From positions 1 to 64,000 of the forward strand of contig CAZVZG010000010.1 in assembly GCA_964630785.1 (NCBI GenBank): a stretch of 64,000 nucleotides of DNA. The letters run 5' to 3'. A model generated the notes under the pieces. It searched no databases. It had not been told where the DNA came from and was given only the letters and a program-made list of their open reading frames with translations. Below, in pieces: positions 7,402 to 16,336 of the stretch. Within the stretch, counting starts at the first letter, position 1; the number at the start of each line of letters is the position of its first letter. The DNA comes from JADLCX01 sp964630785. Lineage in GTDB: Bacteria; Planctomycetota; Phycisphaerae; Phycisphaerales; UBA1924. The position numbers and the translations under genes were made by a program.

Positions 7402-9687
7402 ATGATGCGATCATCACGAATGTTGAGAGCGACCAGAGCGGTTCGGGGGCGTGCGCTGGCGGCGTGCTGCCTGGTCTGTGCCTCAGTGGCGGCCGCGCCG
7501 TGGGGCATGGCAGACGTCAACTCTTGTCCGCAGGCGTGGGTCTCTGGGGAGCAGGTGTCGGGGCTCAGCGGAAATGCGTACGTGACCATGATGTGGGATC
7601 CCGACGGGTCGGGTCCGCGGCAACCGGTTGTGCTCGTCGGGGGCGGTTTCTCACAGGCCGGCAACGTCGTGACGCAAGGCATCGCGTACTGGGATCCGGC
7701 GACGGGCGAATGGAGTGCGCTCGGAAGCGGGGTTCCGGGAATTGTGCGCACGCTTGCCGTGATGCCCAACGGCAACGTTGTCGCCGCCGGAGATTTTCCG
7801 AGCTGGGCGGGCCCGCCCACGGGCCAGATGGCCCAATGGAACGGGATTGAGTGGTTGCCGCTCGGCTCCGGCGTCGATGCGATGGTGGCCGAGGTCGCCG
7901 TGATGAGCGATGGTGTCCTTGCCGTGGCGGGGCAGTTCACCGTCGCCGGTGGCCAGCCTGTGGGCTACATTGCACGCTGGGATGGACAATCGTGGTTCCC
8001 GATGGGCCAGGGGATGAATCGATGGCCGAACGCGGTGGTCGCGCTGCCCGACGGTGGGGCGGTGGCCGGCGGCACGTTTACAACCGCGGACGGTCGGCCC
8101 GCCAACCACGTCGCCAGGTGGACCGGCACGGAGTGGGCTCCCATGGGCCAGGGGATAAATGGGAACGTCTTCGCGATCATCAGGCTCGCGAACGGCGATA
8201 TCGTGGTCGGCGGCTATTTCACGCTCGCCGGCGGCGTGCCCGCCCAGAACGTTGCACGCTGGGACGGAACCTCGTGGCACGCGATGGATGCCGGGCTCAA
8301 TCTTTACGTTAGAGAGTTCGAGCTGCTGCCGTCGGGAGAGCTGCTCGCGTCCGACTGGAACGGCATCGCGAGATGGGATGGGTCGCGCTGGACTCGAGTG
8401 GTTTCCGAGACGATCTATTCAATGACGTCGATGCCAAGCGGCGAGCTGTTCGTCGGCGGGAACTTCTCTAACATTCATGGGGTCGCCGCCTACGGCGTGG
8501 CGCGATGGACTGGGGAAGTGTGGGCGCCCATCACCATGGGCACTGACCGGCCCGTGCTCGCGATCGCGCACGCGCCGAACGATGCGCTGATAGTGGGGGG
8601 CGACTTCCGGACAGCGGGTGCGACAAACGCCCGGCGCGTGGCCCGATGGAGCGAGGCGGGGTGGGCCACGATGGGCGCGGGCATGAACGATCGGGTATCC
8701 GCGCTCGCCGTCGCTCAGGACGGGACCGTCTTCGCCGGGGGCCGGTTCACTCAGGCGGGCGGCATAGCCGCGATGCATGTGGCGGCCTGGGACGGGCAGG
8801 CGTGGCGGGCGATGGGGGCGGGCCTTGACGCCGAGGTCGCGGCGCTCGTGGTCGTTCCCGGCGGTGAGGTGATCGCGGGCGGCTCGTTTGCAAGTTCAGC
8901 GGACGGGCCCCCCAGCGGGGTCGCGAGCTGGAATGGGACCGAGTGGCGGCAGTTGGGGCTGACGCTGAACATGCAGGTGCGGGCGCTCGCCGTGACGACC
9001 GACGGGCAGATCATCGTCGGCGGGCGCGGCCTGGCCGTGCGTGGTCAGCCTCCGATGAACATCGCCGTGTGGCGCCGTTCCTCGTGGCAACCGCTCGGCG
9101 CCGGGCTCGATGGTCCGGTTGACGTGCTGGTGGCCCTCCCGGATGGGGGCGTGATCGCATCGGGGCCCTTCACCGGCTCGGGGGAGGTCTCCGCTCGCGG
9201 CATCGCCCGGTGGGACGGCACAAGCTGGTCCGCCCTCGGCGCGGGCATCGACCCGAGCGCAAGCGCCATGGTCGTTCAGTCCGGCGGCCAGATCGTGGTC
9301 GGTGGGACCGTTCGTCTGGCCGGAGTGACCCCCGTGAAGTACCTCGCCAGGTGGGACGGCGACGAGTGGACGGGGCTTCGGTCGTACCTCGACGGCCCCA
9401 CATCGGCGCTCGCGGTCTTGGCCGACGGGGACATGGTCGCCGGCGGAAGCTTCCAATTTGCCGCCACCCACATGTCACCGAACTTCGCGCGACTCTCGTT
9501 CGGCAGGCCGTGCCCAGCGGATTTCGACTGCAACGGTGGACAGCCGACGGTGTCGGACCTGTTTCAGTTCTTCGCCCTCTACTTTGTTTCACATCCGCAG
9601 GCCGACATCAACGACGACGGGTCCGTGAATGTGAACGACATCTACGCTTTCCTGACATCGTTCTTCGCGGGATGTCCGCCACAGTGA
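7402..9687 (+). CDS. Secreted beta-propeller-like repeat protein with dockerin-like tail
   Basis: An exported 761-residue protein of unknown function. After a signal peptide (ALAACCLVCASVAAAPWGMA) come about fifteen repeats of roughly 40-45 residues with the pattern ARWDGTxWxxMGxG followed by LPxGxxVxGGxFxxAGG, a form of the Kelch/delta-60-like propeller repeats common in planctomycete secretomes. The end has CPADFDCNGG and two calcium-loop repeats, the second DINDDGSVNVNDIYAF. TAGACT at 7393-7398 lies three bases before ATG 7402 and six before ATG 7405; a leaderless mRNA would favour 7405, one residue shorter. No enzyme motif is visible. Confidence 0.75.
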   Translation: MMRSSRMLRATRAVRGRALAACCLVCASVAAAPWGMADVNSCPQAWVSGEQVSGLSGNAYVTMMWDPDGSGPRQPVVLVGGGFSQAGNVVTQGIAYWDPATGEWSALGSGVPGIVRTLAVMPNGNVVAAGDFPSWAGPPTGQMAQWNGIEWLPLGSGVDAMVAEVAVMSDGVLAVAGQFTVAGGQPVGYIARWDGQSWFPMGQGMNRWPNAVVALPDGGAVAGGTFTTADGRPANHVARWTGTEWAPMGQGINGNVFAIIRLANGDIVVGGYFTLAGGVPAQNVARWDGTSWHAMDAGLNLYVREFELLPSGELLASDWNGIARWDGSRWTRVVSETIYSMTSMPSGELFVGGNFSNIHGVAAYGVARWTGEVWAPITMGTDRPVLAIAHAPNDALIVGGDFRTAGATNARRVARWSEAGWATMGAGMNDRVSALAVAQDGTVFAGGRFTQAGGIAAMHVAAWDGQAWRAMGAGLDAEVAALVVVPGGEVIAGGSFASSADGPPSGVASWNGTEWRQLGLTLNMQVRALAVTTDGQIIVGGRGLAVRGQPPMNIAVWRRSSWQPLGAGLDGPVDVLVALPDGGVIASGPFTGSGEVSARGIARWDGTSWSALGAGIDPSASAMVVQSGGQIVVGGTVRLAGVTPVKYLARWDGDEWTGLRSYLDGPTSALAVLADGDMVAGGSFQFAATHMSPNFARLSFGRPCPADFDCNGGQPTVSDLFQFFALYFVSHPQADINDDGSVNVNDIYAFLTSFFAGCPPQ

Positions 9688-9708
9688 TCCGGTGAGCCAC
9701 GCGCCCGC

Positions 9709-10941
9709 TCAGAGCCTCCTCAACGCCTCGACCAGCCTGTCGATGTGCGCCTTCTCATGCGCCGCCGAAATCTGCACCCGAAGTCGCGCGTGCCCCTCGG
9801 GCACGACGGGAAAACCGAAGCCGATCACGAACACGCCCAGCTCCAGCAGGCGCTTGCTCATGGCGATCGCCTTGGCGGTGTCGTGGACGATGATCGGGCA
9901 GATCGCTGTGGGCGAGCTGAGCACGTCGAAGCCCGCGCCCTTGATCCGGCTTCGCGCATAGTCCACGTTGTCACGCAGTTTCTGCACGCGCTGCGGCTCG
10001 CGCATGAGGACCTCGATCGCCTTGTTGGCCGAGCACGCGACGGTCACGGGCAGGGCGTTGCTGAAGAGCGTCGGCCGGCCGCGCTGGATCATGAGCTCGG
10101 TCATGGCCCGGCTGCCCGCGACAAACCCGCCCGCCCCGCCGCCCAGGGCCTTGCCGAGCGTGCCCGTGAGGACGTCGATCCTGCCGAGCATCCCCTGGTG
10201 CTCGTGCGTGCCGCGCCCGGCCTTGCCCATGACGCCGTGCCCGTGGCTGTCGTCCACGACGAGCATCGCTCGGTGGGCGTCGCACAGGCGGCGCATGGTC
10301 GGCAGGTCGGCGATGTCGCCCTCCATGCTGAACACGCCGTCGGTGACAACCCAGACCTGACCATCCGCGCCGCCCCCCCCCGCCCCCGCGCCCCCGGCGA
10401 GCTTCGCGGCCTCATCCAGCCGCTGCTCCAGCGAGCCCTCGCCCGTCAGCGTGTTGTGCTTGTAGACGCTCTTGTTGAGGCCCTTCTTGACGACCGTCGC
10501 CAGCCGGATCGCGTCGATGATCGAGGCGTGATTGAGCTCGTCGCTGATCACCACGTCGCCCGGCTCGCACAGGGTGGGGAAGACCGCCTCGTTGGCGTTC
10601 CAGCAGCTCACGAAGGTGTAGCTCGACTCGGTGCCGATGTAGTCGGCGATGGTGCGCTCCAGCGTCGCGTGCGGCCCGAACGTGCCGCAGATGAACCGCA
10701 CGCTCGCCGTGCCCGCGCCGAAGTCGCGCAGGCCCTTGATGCCCGCCTCGATCACCTCCGGGTGGTTGGCCAGGCCGAGGTAGTTGTTGGAGCAGAAGCA
10801 CAGGCACTCGCCCACGCCGCGGATGTTGACCACCGCGTCCATCGGCCCGTCGATGGTGCGGAGGTGCTTGTACTGCCCGCCGGATTCGAGTTGGTCGAGG
10901 ATGGCGCGGGTGCGGGCGGAGAAGGGGGCGGAGGTGGTCAT
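9709..10941 (-). CDS. kbl: Glycine C-acetyltransferase (2-amino-3-ketobutyrate CoA ligase)
   Basis: A PLP-dependent alpha-oxoamine synthase that with threonine dehydrogenase converts threonine to glycine and acetyl-CoA. Family hallmarks are CFCSNNYLGLANHP, ASVRFICGTFGPH, TDGVFSMEGD, DDSHGHGVMG and the Schiff-base lysine in TLGKALGGGAGG. ASVRFICGT points to Kbl rather than BioF or HemA. At 410 residues it is slightly long because a glycine-rich insert (GGAGAGGGGADG, near residue 185) interrupts the conserved core; it is coded by C-tracts at 10373-10381. The ATG is five bases from a minus-strand TACCAT box and lacks a ribosome-binding site. No threonine dehydrogenase gene is in the window. Confidence 0.92.
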   Translation of the reverse strand: MTTSAPFSARTRAILDQLESGGQYKHLRTIDGPMDAVVNIRGVGECLCFCSNNYLGLANHPEVIEAGIKGLRDFGAGTASVRFICGTFGPHATLERTIADYIGTESSYTFVSCWNANEAVFPTLCEPGDVVISDELNHASIIDAIRLATVVKKGLNKSVYKHNTLTGEGSLEQRLDEAAKLAGGAGAGGGGADGQVWVVTDGVFSMEGDIADLPTMRRLCDAHRAMLVVDDSHGHGVMGKAGRGTHEHQGMLGRIDVLTGTLGKALGGGAGGFVAGSRAMTELMIQRGRPTLFSNALPVTVACSANKAIEVLMREPQRVQKLRDNVDYARSRIKGAGFDVLSSPTAICPIIVHDTAKAIAMSKRLLELGVFVIGFGFPVVPEGHARLRVQISAAHEKAHIDRLVEALRRL

Positions 10942-10946
10942 GGGCG

Positions 10947-10952
10947 ATGGTA
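10947..10952 (-). promoter_or_regulatory. Probable -10 element of kbl
   Basis: Reads TACCAT on the minus strand, five bases before the kbl ATG, without a ribosome-binding site between. Confidence 0.4.
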
Positions 10953-11056
10953 AGCGCGCCTCCGCTGTCTTCCGTGGCCGTGCGTCCTTCGGCGGCGCCG
11001 CGGGGTCAATGCCATCCGTCCGCGATCGAGCATCGCGAACTCACCGGTCGCCGGCC

Positions 11057-11092
11057 GCCCTCCCCCCGGCCCCCTCCCGCTGGGAGGGGGAG
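11057..11092 (+). repeat. Dispersed C/G-rich hairpin repeat, copy 1
   Basis: A run of GCCCTCCCCCCGG then CCCCCTCCC-GCT-GGGAGGGGG. The same element, in the opposite orientation with a different three-base loop, is at 49602-49637. The two copies match at nearly every position, so this is a dispersed repeat rather than chance. Confidence 0.75.
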
Positions 11093-11165
11093 AGCCTTTC
11101 CCTTCGCGTGGGCGGGATGGGTACATTGTGCCCGCGACGCCGCCGTTGCGAGGAGAGCCCGACCC

Positions 11166-12066
<901 letters not shown>

Positions 12067-12093
12067 TCCGGTCGGTTACGGCCAAACTCACCC

Positions 12094-13566
12094 TCACCCG
12101 CGCCCGCCCGCCTTGACGCCCGCCGCTCCCACGCCCGCGCCGATCGCCACCGCCGGGGTGGCCATCACCCGCTTGGCCTCGCCGACCAGGTGCAGCGAGC
12201 CGGTCACGCAGATCAGGTCCTCGGGCCGGACAGACTTGCGCGCCAGGACCAGGGCCTGTCCTACGTTGTCGGCGACCTGGATCATCTTGCCGGTCTCCGT
12301 GAGCCGGCGGGCGAGGTCTTTGGGATCGGCGGCGCGGGCGTTGCCCGACACGCGCGTCAGGATGACCTTGTCGGCCGCGGTGCCGACCTCGCGCAACATA
12401 CCGTCGATGTCCTTGTCGGCCGCGCACCCGAAGACGACGACCATCGACTCACCCGGGATGTGCGAGGCGATCGCCTTCATCAGGCACTTCATGCTCTCGG
12501 CGTTGTGGGCGCCGTCGAGCACGATCCGCGGCGTCTGGCCGACGACCTCCAGGCGCCCGGGCATCTTCACGCTCGCCAGGCCCCGCGTGACCTTCGACGC
12601 CGGGGTCTTGAACCCCCGCTCGCAGAGTTTGTCGAGGATCGCCAGCGCCAGCACACAGTTCCACGCCTGGTGCTCGCCCCTGAGCGGCACGGGCAGGTGG
12701 TCGAACTCGTTGCGAGGGCTGCTCAGGCTCACCCGGTGGTGCGGCCCGATGCTGCTCGTGGCCTCGAAGTGCATGGAGATGTCGATCTCCTCGCCCACCA
12801 CCTCGAACGGCGCGCCGACCTCCGCGGCCGTGGAGCGCAGCACCTCGGCCGCCGCGGCGGGCTGTCTCACCGTGATCGCCGGCACACCCGGCTTGAAGAT
12901 GCCCGCCTTCTCCCGGGCGATCTTCTCGATCGTCGAGCCCAGGATGTGCATGTGGTCCATCGAGATGTTCGTGATCGCGGCCACCTCCGGCAGCACCACG
13001 TTGGTGGAATCGAGCCGGCCGCCCAGCCCGACCTCGATAACGCCGATGTCCACCGCCTCCTCGGCGAAGTGGACGAAGGCCATCGCCGTGACGAGCTCGA
13101 AGAACGTGGGCTCGCCCGCGCTCGGGTCGAGGTTGGCCGCGGCGTCGGCGACCCGCTGGCAGACCCGGACGAAGTCCTCCTCGGAGATGGGCCGGCGGTC
13201 GATGCGGATGCGCTCGCGCATGTCGAGCAGGTGGGGCGAGGTATAGGTCCCGACGGTGTAGCCGCAGGCCTCCAGGCAAGCGCCCGCCATCTCGCACGTG
13301 CTGCCCTTGCCCTTGGTTCCCGCGACGTGCACGGTGCGCACCGCGCGGTGCGGGTCGTCGAGCAGGCCCATCAGCGCGACCATGCGATCCAGCTTGAGCG
13401 TGTCGTGCTGGAGGCGGCTGGGGCTGATGCGCTCGACGTCCACGCGGTCGAGCAGGTACTTCTGCGCCGTCGCGGCGTCCTCGAGGCGCGGGCCTTTGCG
13501 CGATGCGCGTGCGCCGGCGGCTTTGTGTCCACGCCCGCCGGTTGGTGCAGCCGGAGTCTTGCCCAT
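12094..13566 (-). CDS. folC: Folylpolyglutamate synthase / dihydrofolate synthase
   Basis: Adds glutamate to dihydropteroate and folates in the cytoplasm. A Mur-ligase-type ATP-binding loop VAGTKGKGSTCEM is followed by TYTSPHLLDMRERI, the omega-loop region GGRLDSTNVV, HILGSTIEKIAREKAGIFK and DGAHNAESM, all FolC signatures. The 490-residue length fits, with a basic N-terminal tail of about 25 residues. A minus-strand TATTGT box lies nine bases before the ATG. dapA lies upstream on the same strand, separated by a palindrome. Confidence 0.93.
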   Translation of the reverse strand: MGKTPAAPTGGRGHKAAGARASRKGPRLEDAATAQKYLLDRVDVERISPSRLQHDTLKLDRMVALMGLLDDPHRAVRTVHVAGTKGKGSTCEMAGACLEACGYTVGTYTSPHLLDMRERIRIDRRPISEEDFVRVCQRVADAAANLDPSAGEPTFFELVTAMAFVHFAEEAVDIGVIEVGLGGRLDSTNVVLPEVAAITNISMDHMHILGSTIEKIAREKAGIFKPGVPAITVRQPAAAAEVLRSTAAEVGAPFEVVGEEIDISMHFEATSSIGPHHRVSLSSPRNEFDHLPVPLRGEHQAWNCVLALAILDKLCERGFKTPASKVTRGLASVKMPGRLEVVGQTPRIVLDGAHNAESMKCLMKAIASHIPGESMVVVFGCAADKDIDGMLREVGTAADKVILTRVSGNARAADPKDLARRLTETGKMIQVADNVGQALVLARKSVRPEDLICVTGSLHLVGEAKRVMATPAVAIGAGVGAAGVKAGGRG

Positions 13567-13575
13567 GACGGAGTG

Positions 13576-13581
13576 ACAATA
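13576..13581 (-). promoter_or_regulatory. Probable -10 element of folC
   Basis: Reads TATTGT on the minus strand, nine bases before the folC ATG at 13566; no ribosome-binding site is present. Confidence 0.4.
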
Positions 13582-13646
13582 GGCCCGATGCCGGCGTTCT
13601 CAGCGCGCCCTCAGACCGGCCCGGCGCGGAACGAAACAAACTCCGT

Positions 13647-13671
13647 TGTCAAGCCCAACTTGGGCTTGACA
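13647..13671. terminator. Perfect palindrome between dapA and folC
   Basis: Twelve-base arms (TGTCAAGCCCAA and TTGGGCTTGACA) around a single base. On the minus strand it follows dapA by 20 bases and is followed by a T-rich stretch, so it may terminate dapA. It could also be a protein site or a palindromic repeat. Confidence 0.5.
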
Positions 13672-13691
13672 CGCCAGAGGCGTTCGGCGTG

Positions 13692-14606
13692 TTAGCGCAG
13701 TTCCAACACCGCCAGTTCGCGCTTCAACCGTTCAAGGGTGGCATCGCCGGCGGGCGTGAGCGGCAGGCGAACCGCGCCCGTATCTCGGCCGAGCATGGAC
13801 ATTGCCGCCTTCACCGGAATGGGGTTGGTCTCGACGAACAGCGCCTTGGTGAGGCCCGCGATCCGCCGGTGCAACGCGAGCGCTTCCGGCCACCGGCCCT
13901 CAAGGAACGCCGCGCACAGCCGCGAGACCTCGCCGGGAACCACGTTGGACACGACCGAGACCACGCCCATCGCCCCCACGGCCATCATGGGCAGCGTGAG
14001 CGGGTCATCTCCTGACAGCACCGTCAGTTGCGGGCAACGGGCGGCGGTCTCGCTCGCGAGGTCGATGCCGCCGGTCGCGTCCTTGATCGCCCGGATGTTG
14101 GGGTGCGCCGCCAGGCGCGTGATGGTTTCGAGCGTGAGCCCGACGGCCGCCCGGGACGGCACGTTGTAGAGCATCACCGGCATGGGGGAGGCGTCGGCCA
14201 CCGCCATGAAGTGCCGGAACATCCCCTCTTGAGTTGGTTTGTTGTAATAGGGATTGACCGACAGGCCCGCGTCGGCCCCGGCACTGGCCGCCAACTTCTG
14301 CATCTCCACCGCATGGGCGGTCGAGTTCGATCCCGTGCCAACGATCGCCGCCAGCCCGTGCTTGCGGCACAGGGGCACGGCGTTGTGGACCAGTTCCTCG
14401 TATTCCGCGTGCCCCAGCGTGGGCGATTCGCCCGTGGTGCCGCTGATGACCACGCCCGTCACCCCGCCCGCCGCCTGAGCCCGGAGTTGGGCGTCCAGCC
14501 GGGCGAAGTCGATCTTCGCACCTTCGGTGGTGAAGGGGGTGATGATGGCCGTGAAGCAGCCGCGGAACTGGACGGCGGGAGAACGGGAGGGTGTCGAGCC
14601 GGTCAT
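13692..14606 (-). CDS. dapA: 4-hydroxy-tetrahydrodipicolinate synthase
   Basis: Condenses pyruvate with aspartate semialdehyde, the first committed step to lysine and diaminopimelate. It shows GTTGESPTL, the substrate-binding NPYYNKPTQEG, YNVPSR with the catalytic tyrosine, and the Schiff-base lysine in AIKDATGG, over a TIM barrel of 304 residues. The ATG at 14606 has GGAG nine bases upstream. It stands between a G-rich gene-free stretch and folC. An aspartokinase-like gene for the preceding pathway step lies 27 kb away at 40627-41457. Confidence 0.95.
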   Translation of the reverse strand: MTGSTPSRSPAVQFRGCFTAIITPFTTEGAKIDFARLDAQLRAQAAGGVTGVVISGTTGESPTLGHAEYEELVHNAVPLCRKHGLAAIVGTGSNSTAHAVEMQKLAASAGADAGLSVNPYYNKPTQEGMFRHFMAVADASPMPVMLYNVPSRAAVGLTLETITRLAAHPNIRAIKDATGGIDLASETAARCPQLTVLSGDDPLTLPMMAVGAMGVVSVVSNVVPGEVSRLCAAFLEGRWPEALALHRRIAGLTKALFVETNPIPVKAAMSMLGRDTGAVRLPLTPAGDATLERLKRELAVLELR

Positions 14607-14855
14607 GGGCGAATCTCCGGGGCGCGGCGGTCCGGGGTCTTTCCTCCCCCTGGGTGGGGAGGTGGAGGGGACCCTCGCGAAGCGCGGGGCGGGGGCGCAA
14701 AAACTTAGGTATCTGGCCGAGCGAGCGATCGAACGTGAAAGCCGCGACCCGGCGGGTGCCGGAGCGGCCGGGCGGTTTTCGATCAGCGTTTGGGCCTTGC
14801 GGCGCTCATCTCGGGGCGGAGCATAGGGGAGCGATCCGGCGGGCTCAAGCCTCGA

Positions 14856-15365
14856 TCACTGCGTCCGGCGGGTGAGAGCGATGAAATCAGTCACCGCGGG
14901 TTTGGTGCCCGTCGCGGCGATCAGGCTGGCGATCTGGCCGCGGTGGTAGGTCGAGTGGTTCACCACGTGCGTCAGGATGTCGGCAAGCGTGGATTGGTAC
15001 GCGACGCCCTCGGTGCTGGTGTAGGTGACGGGGCGCGAGAGGTCCTGGCCGACGAGGGCCGCGACGTAGCGCGACCACAGGCCGTCGAGCTCGCGGGCCT
15101 CGCGCTCCGCTTTGCCGACGTCCCAGATCGGGAACAGGCCGCCCTCGGGGGGCGCGACGCCGGGCGCGCCGAGGCGGTGCAGCCAGACCCGTCGGGCCGC
15201 CTGGACGTGGCAGAAGATCGCGACCGCCCGCTCGAACGGCGCGGCCAGCGACGCGAGGCCGAGCTGCTCAACAGACTCTCGGGCCGAGTGGAGCGACCGG
15301 ACCACCAGGTCCGTGCAGCGGGCCTCGTAATCGAAGAGCCGGGTGTAATACTCCGCGTTGACCAT
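14856..15365 (-). CDS. DinB-fold (four-helix, metal-site) protein
   Basis: A 169-residue protein of the DinB/YfiT-like superfamily, putative metal-dependent enzymes often linked to thiol transfer or stress. The histidines of the three-His site are plausible in AIFCHVQAARRVW and NHSTYHRGQIASL, the latter a strong family signature. The ATG at 15365 is chosen because AGGGAGG precedes it by about eight bases; upstream open frame is unsupported. It follows pdxJ on the same strand by 47 bases and may share its transcript. The substrate is unknown. Confidence 0.75.
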   Translation of the reverse strand: MVNAEYYTRLFDYEARCTDLVVRSLHSARESVEQLGLASLAAPFERAVAIFCHVQAARRVWLHRLGAPGVAPPEGGLFPIWDVGKAEREARELDGLWSRYVAALVGQDLSRPVTYTSTEGVAYQSTLADILTHVVNHSTYHRGQIASLIAATGTKPAVTDFIALTRRTQ

Positions 15366-15412
15366 CGGCCGACCTCCCTCGCAGGATGGACCCGTGCGGG
15401 CGCAAGCCGCGC

Positions 15413-16183
15413 TCAGCCGTAACTGGCCGCGTGTTCCATCAGGTCCTTCATTTCGCGCACGGCGGCCCGCAGCCCGGTGAAGACCGCCCGGCTGACGATC
15501 GCGTGCCCGATGTGCAGTTCGGCAATGCCCGGCAGTGCCGCGATCGGGCCGACGTTGTGGTAGTTGAGCGCGTGGCCGGCGTTGAAGCGCACGCCCGCGT
15601 CCATCACGGCCTCGCCCGCATCGGCCACCCGGGCCAGTTCGCGGGCCAGTTGCTCGCGACGGAAATCGCCGCCGCAGGCGCTCCACGCGTGCGCGTAGGG
15701 GCCGGTGTGGACCTCGCACACGTCGAATCCCGCCTCCGTCGCGGCCGCGACCTGCTTCTCGTCGGCATCGATGAACGCCGACACGATCAGGCCCGCTTCG
15801 CGGAGCCGCTTGACGACGGCCTTCATCCGCTTGAGTTGGCCCGCGACGTCGAGTCCGCCCTCGGTGGTCACCTCGTCGCGTCCCTCGGGCACGAGCATCG
15901 CCGTGTGCGGGCCGACCCGCCGGGCGATCTCGACCATCTCGTCGGTCGCGGCCATCTCGAGATTGAGCTTGACTCTTACCAACTGCTTGAGCAGCATGAC
16001 GTCGCGATCGTGGATGTGCCGCCGGTCCTCGCGCAGGTGGATCGTGATCCCGTCGGCCCCGCCGAGCTCGGCCTCGTGGGCCGCACGAACGGGGTCGGGC
16101 TCGCCCTTCGCGAACGAGTCCCCCCTGTACCTCGCCTGACGCACCGAGGCGACGTGGTCGATGTTGACGCCGAGCTGGATCAT
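15413..16183 (-). CDS. pdxJ: Pyridoxine 5'-phosphate synthase
   Basis: Closes the pyridoxine ring from 1-deoxyxylulose-5-phosphate and 3-amino-1-hydroxyacetone phosphate in vitamin B6 synthesis. The start LGVNIDHVASVRQAR, then DPVRAAHEAELGGADGITIH and HLREDRRHIHDRDV, is diagnostic, and the 256-residue length is slightly above the family norm. A minus-strand TATCCT stands nine bases before the ATG and merges with a degenerate heptamer array. The gene is divergent from a glycosyltransferase that has its own array. Confidence 0.96.
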   Translation of the reverse strand: MIQLGVNIDHVASVRQARYRGDSFAKGEPDPVRAAHEAELGGADGITIHLREDRRHIHDRDVMLLKQLVRVKLNLEMAATDEMVEIARRVGPHTAMLVPEGRDEVTTEGGLDVAGQLKRMKAVVKRLREAGLIVSAFIDADEKQVAAATEAGFDVCEVHTGPYAHAWSACGGDFRREQLARELARVADAGEAVMDAGVRFNAGHALNYHNVGPIAALPGIAELHIGHAIVSRAVFTGLRAAVREMKDLMEHAASYG

Positions 16184-16192
16184 GGAATGGGA

Positions 16193-16252
16193 AGGATAGC
16201 GGATGGCGGAAATCGAATATCGGATAGTGGATATCGGATGGCGGATGGAGGG
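16193..16252. repeat. Degenerate heptamer array upstream of pdxJ
   Basis: On the minus strand this reads as units such as ATCCGCC, ATCCGAT, ATCCACT and ATCCGCT, partly decayed. It abuts the pdxJ start and includes the pdxJ -10-like TATCCT. With the array at 16286-16336 in the opposite orientation it makes a mirror arrangement between two divergent genes. Confidence 0.75.
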
Positions 16253-16285
16253 CCGCGAGGCCCCGACGGGCTAGTACGATGAACT

Positions 16286-16336
16286 CCGCTATCCGCTATC
16301 CGCTATCCGCTATCCGCTATCCGCTATCCGCCATCC
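16286..16336. repeat. Heptamer array directly before a glycosyltransferase start
   Basis: Six perfect CCGCTAT units, one CCGCCAT and a final CC touch the ATG at 16337. The only -10-like sequence (TATCCG) close to the start lies inside the repeat units, so the array is itself the 5' flank of the gene. Confidence 0.95.

Noticed and set aside
14856..15719. Longer reading of the DinB-fold protein
   Set aside because: The upstream 118 codons overlap pdxJ and are Arg/Gly-rich; ATG 15365 has a good ribosome-binding site.
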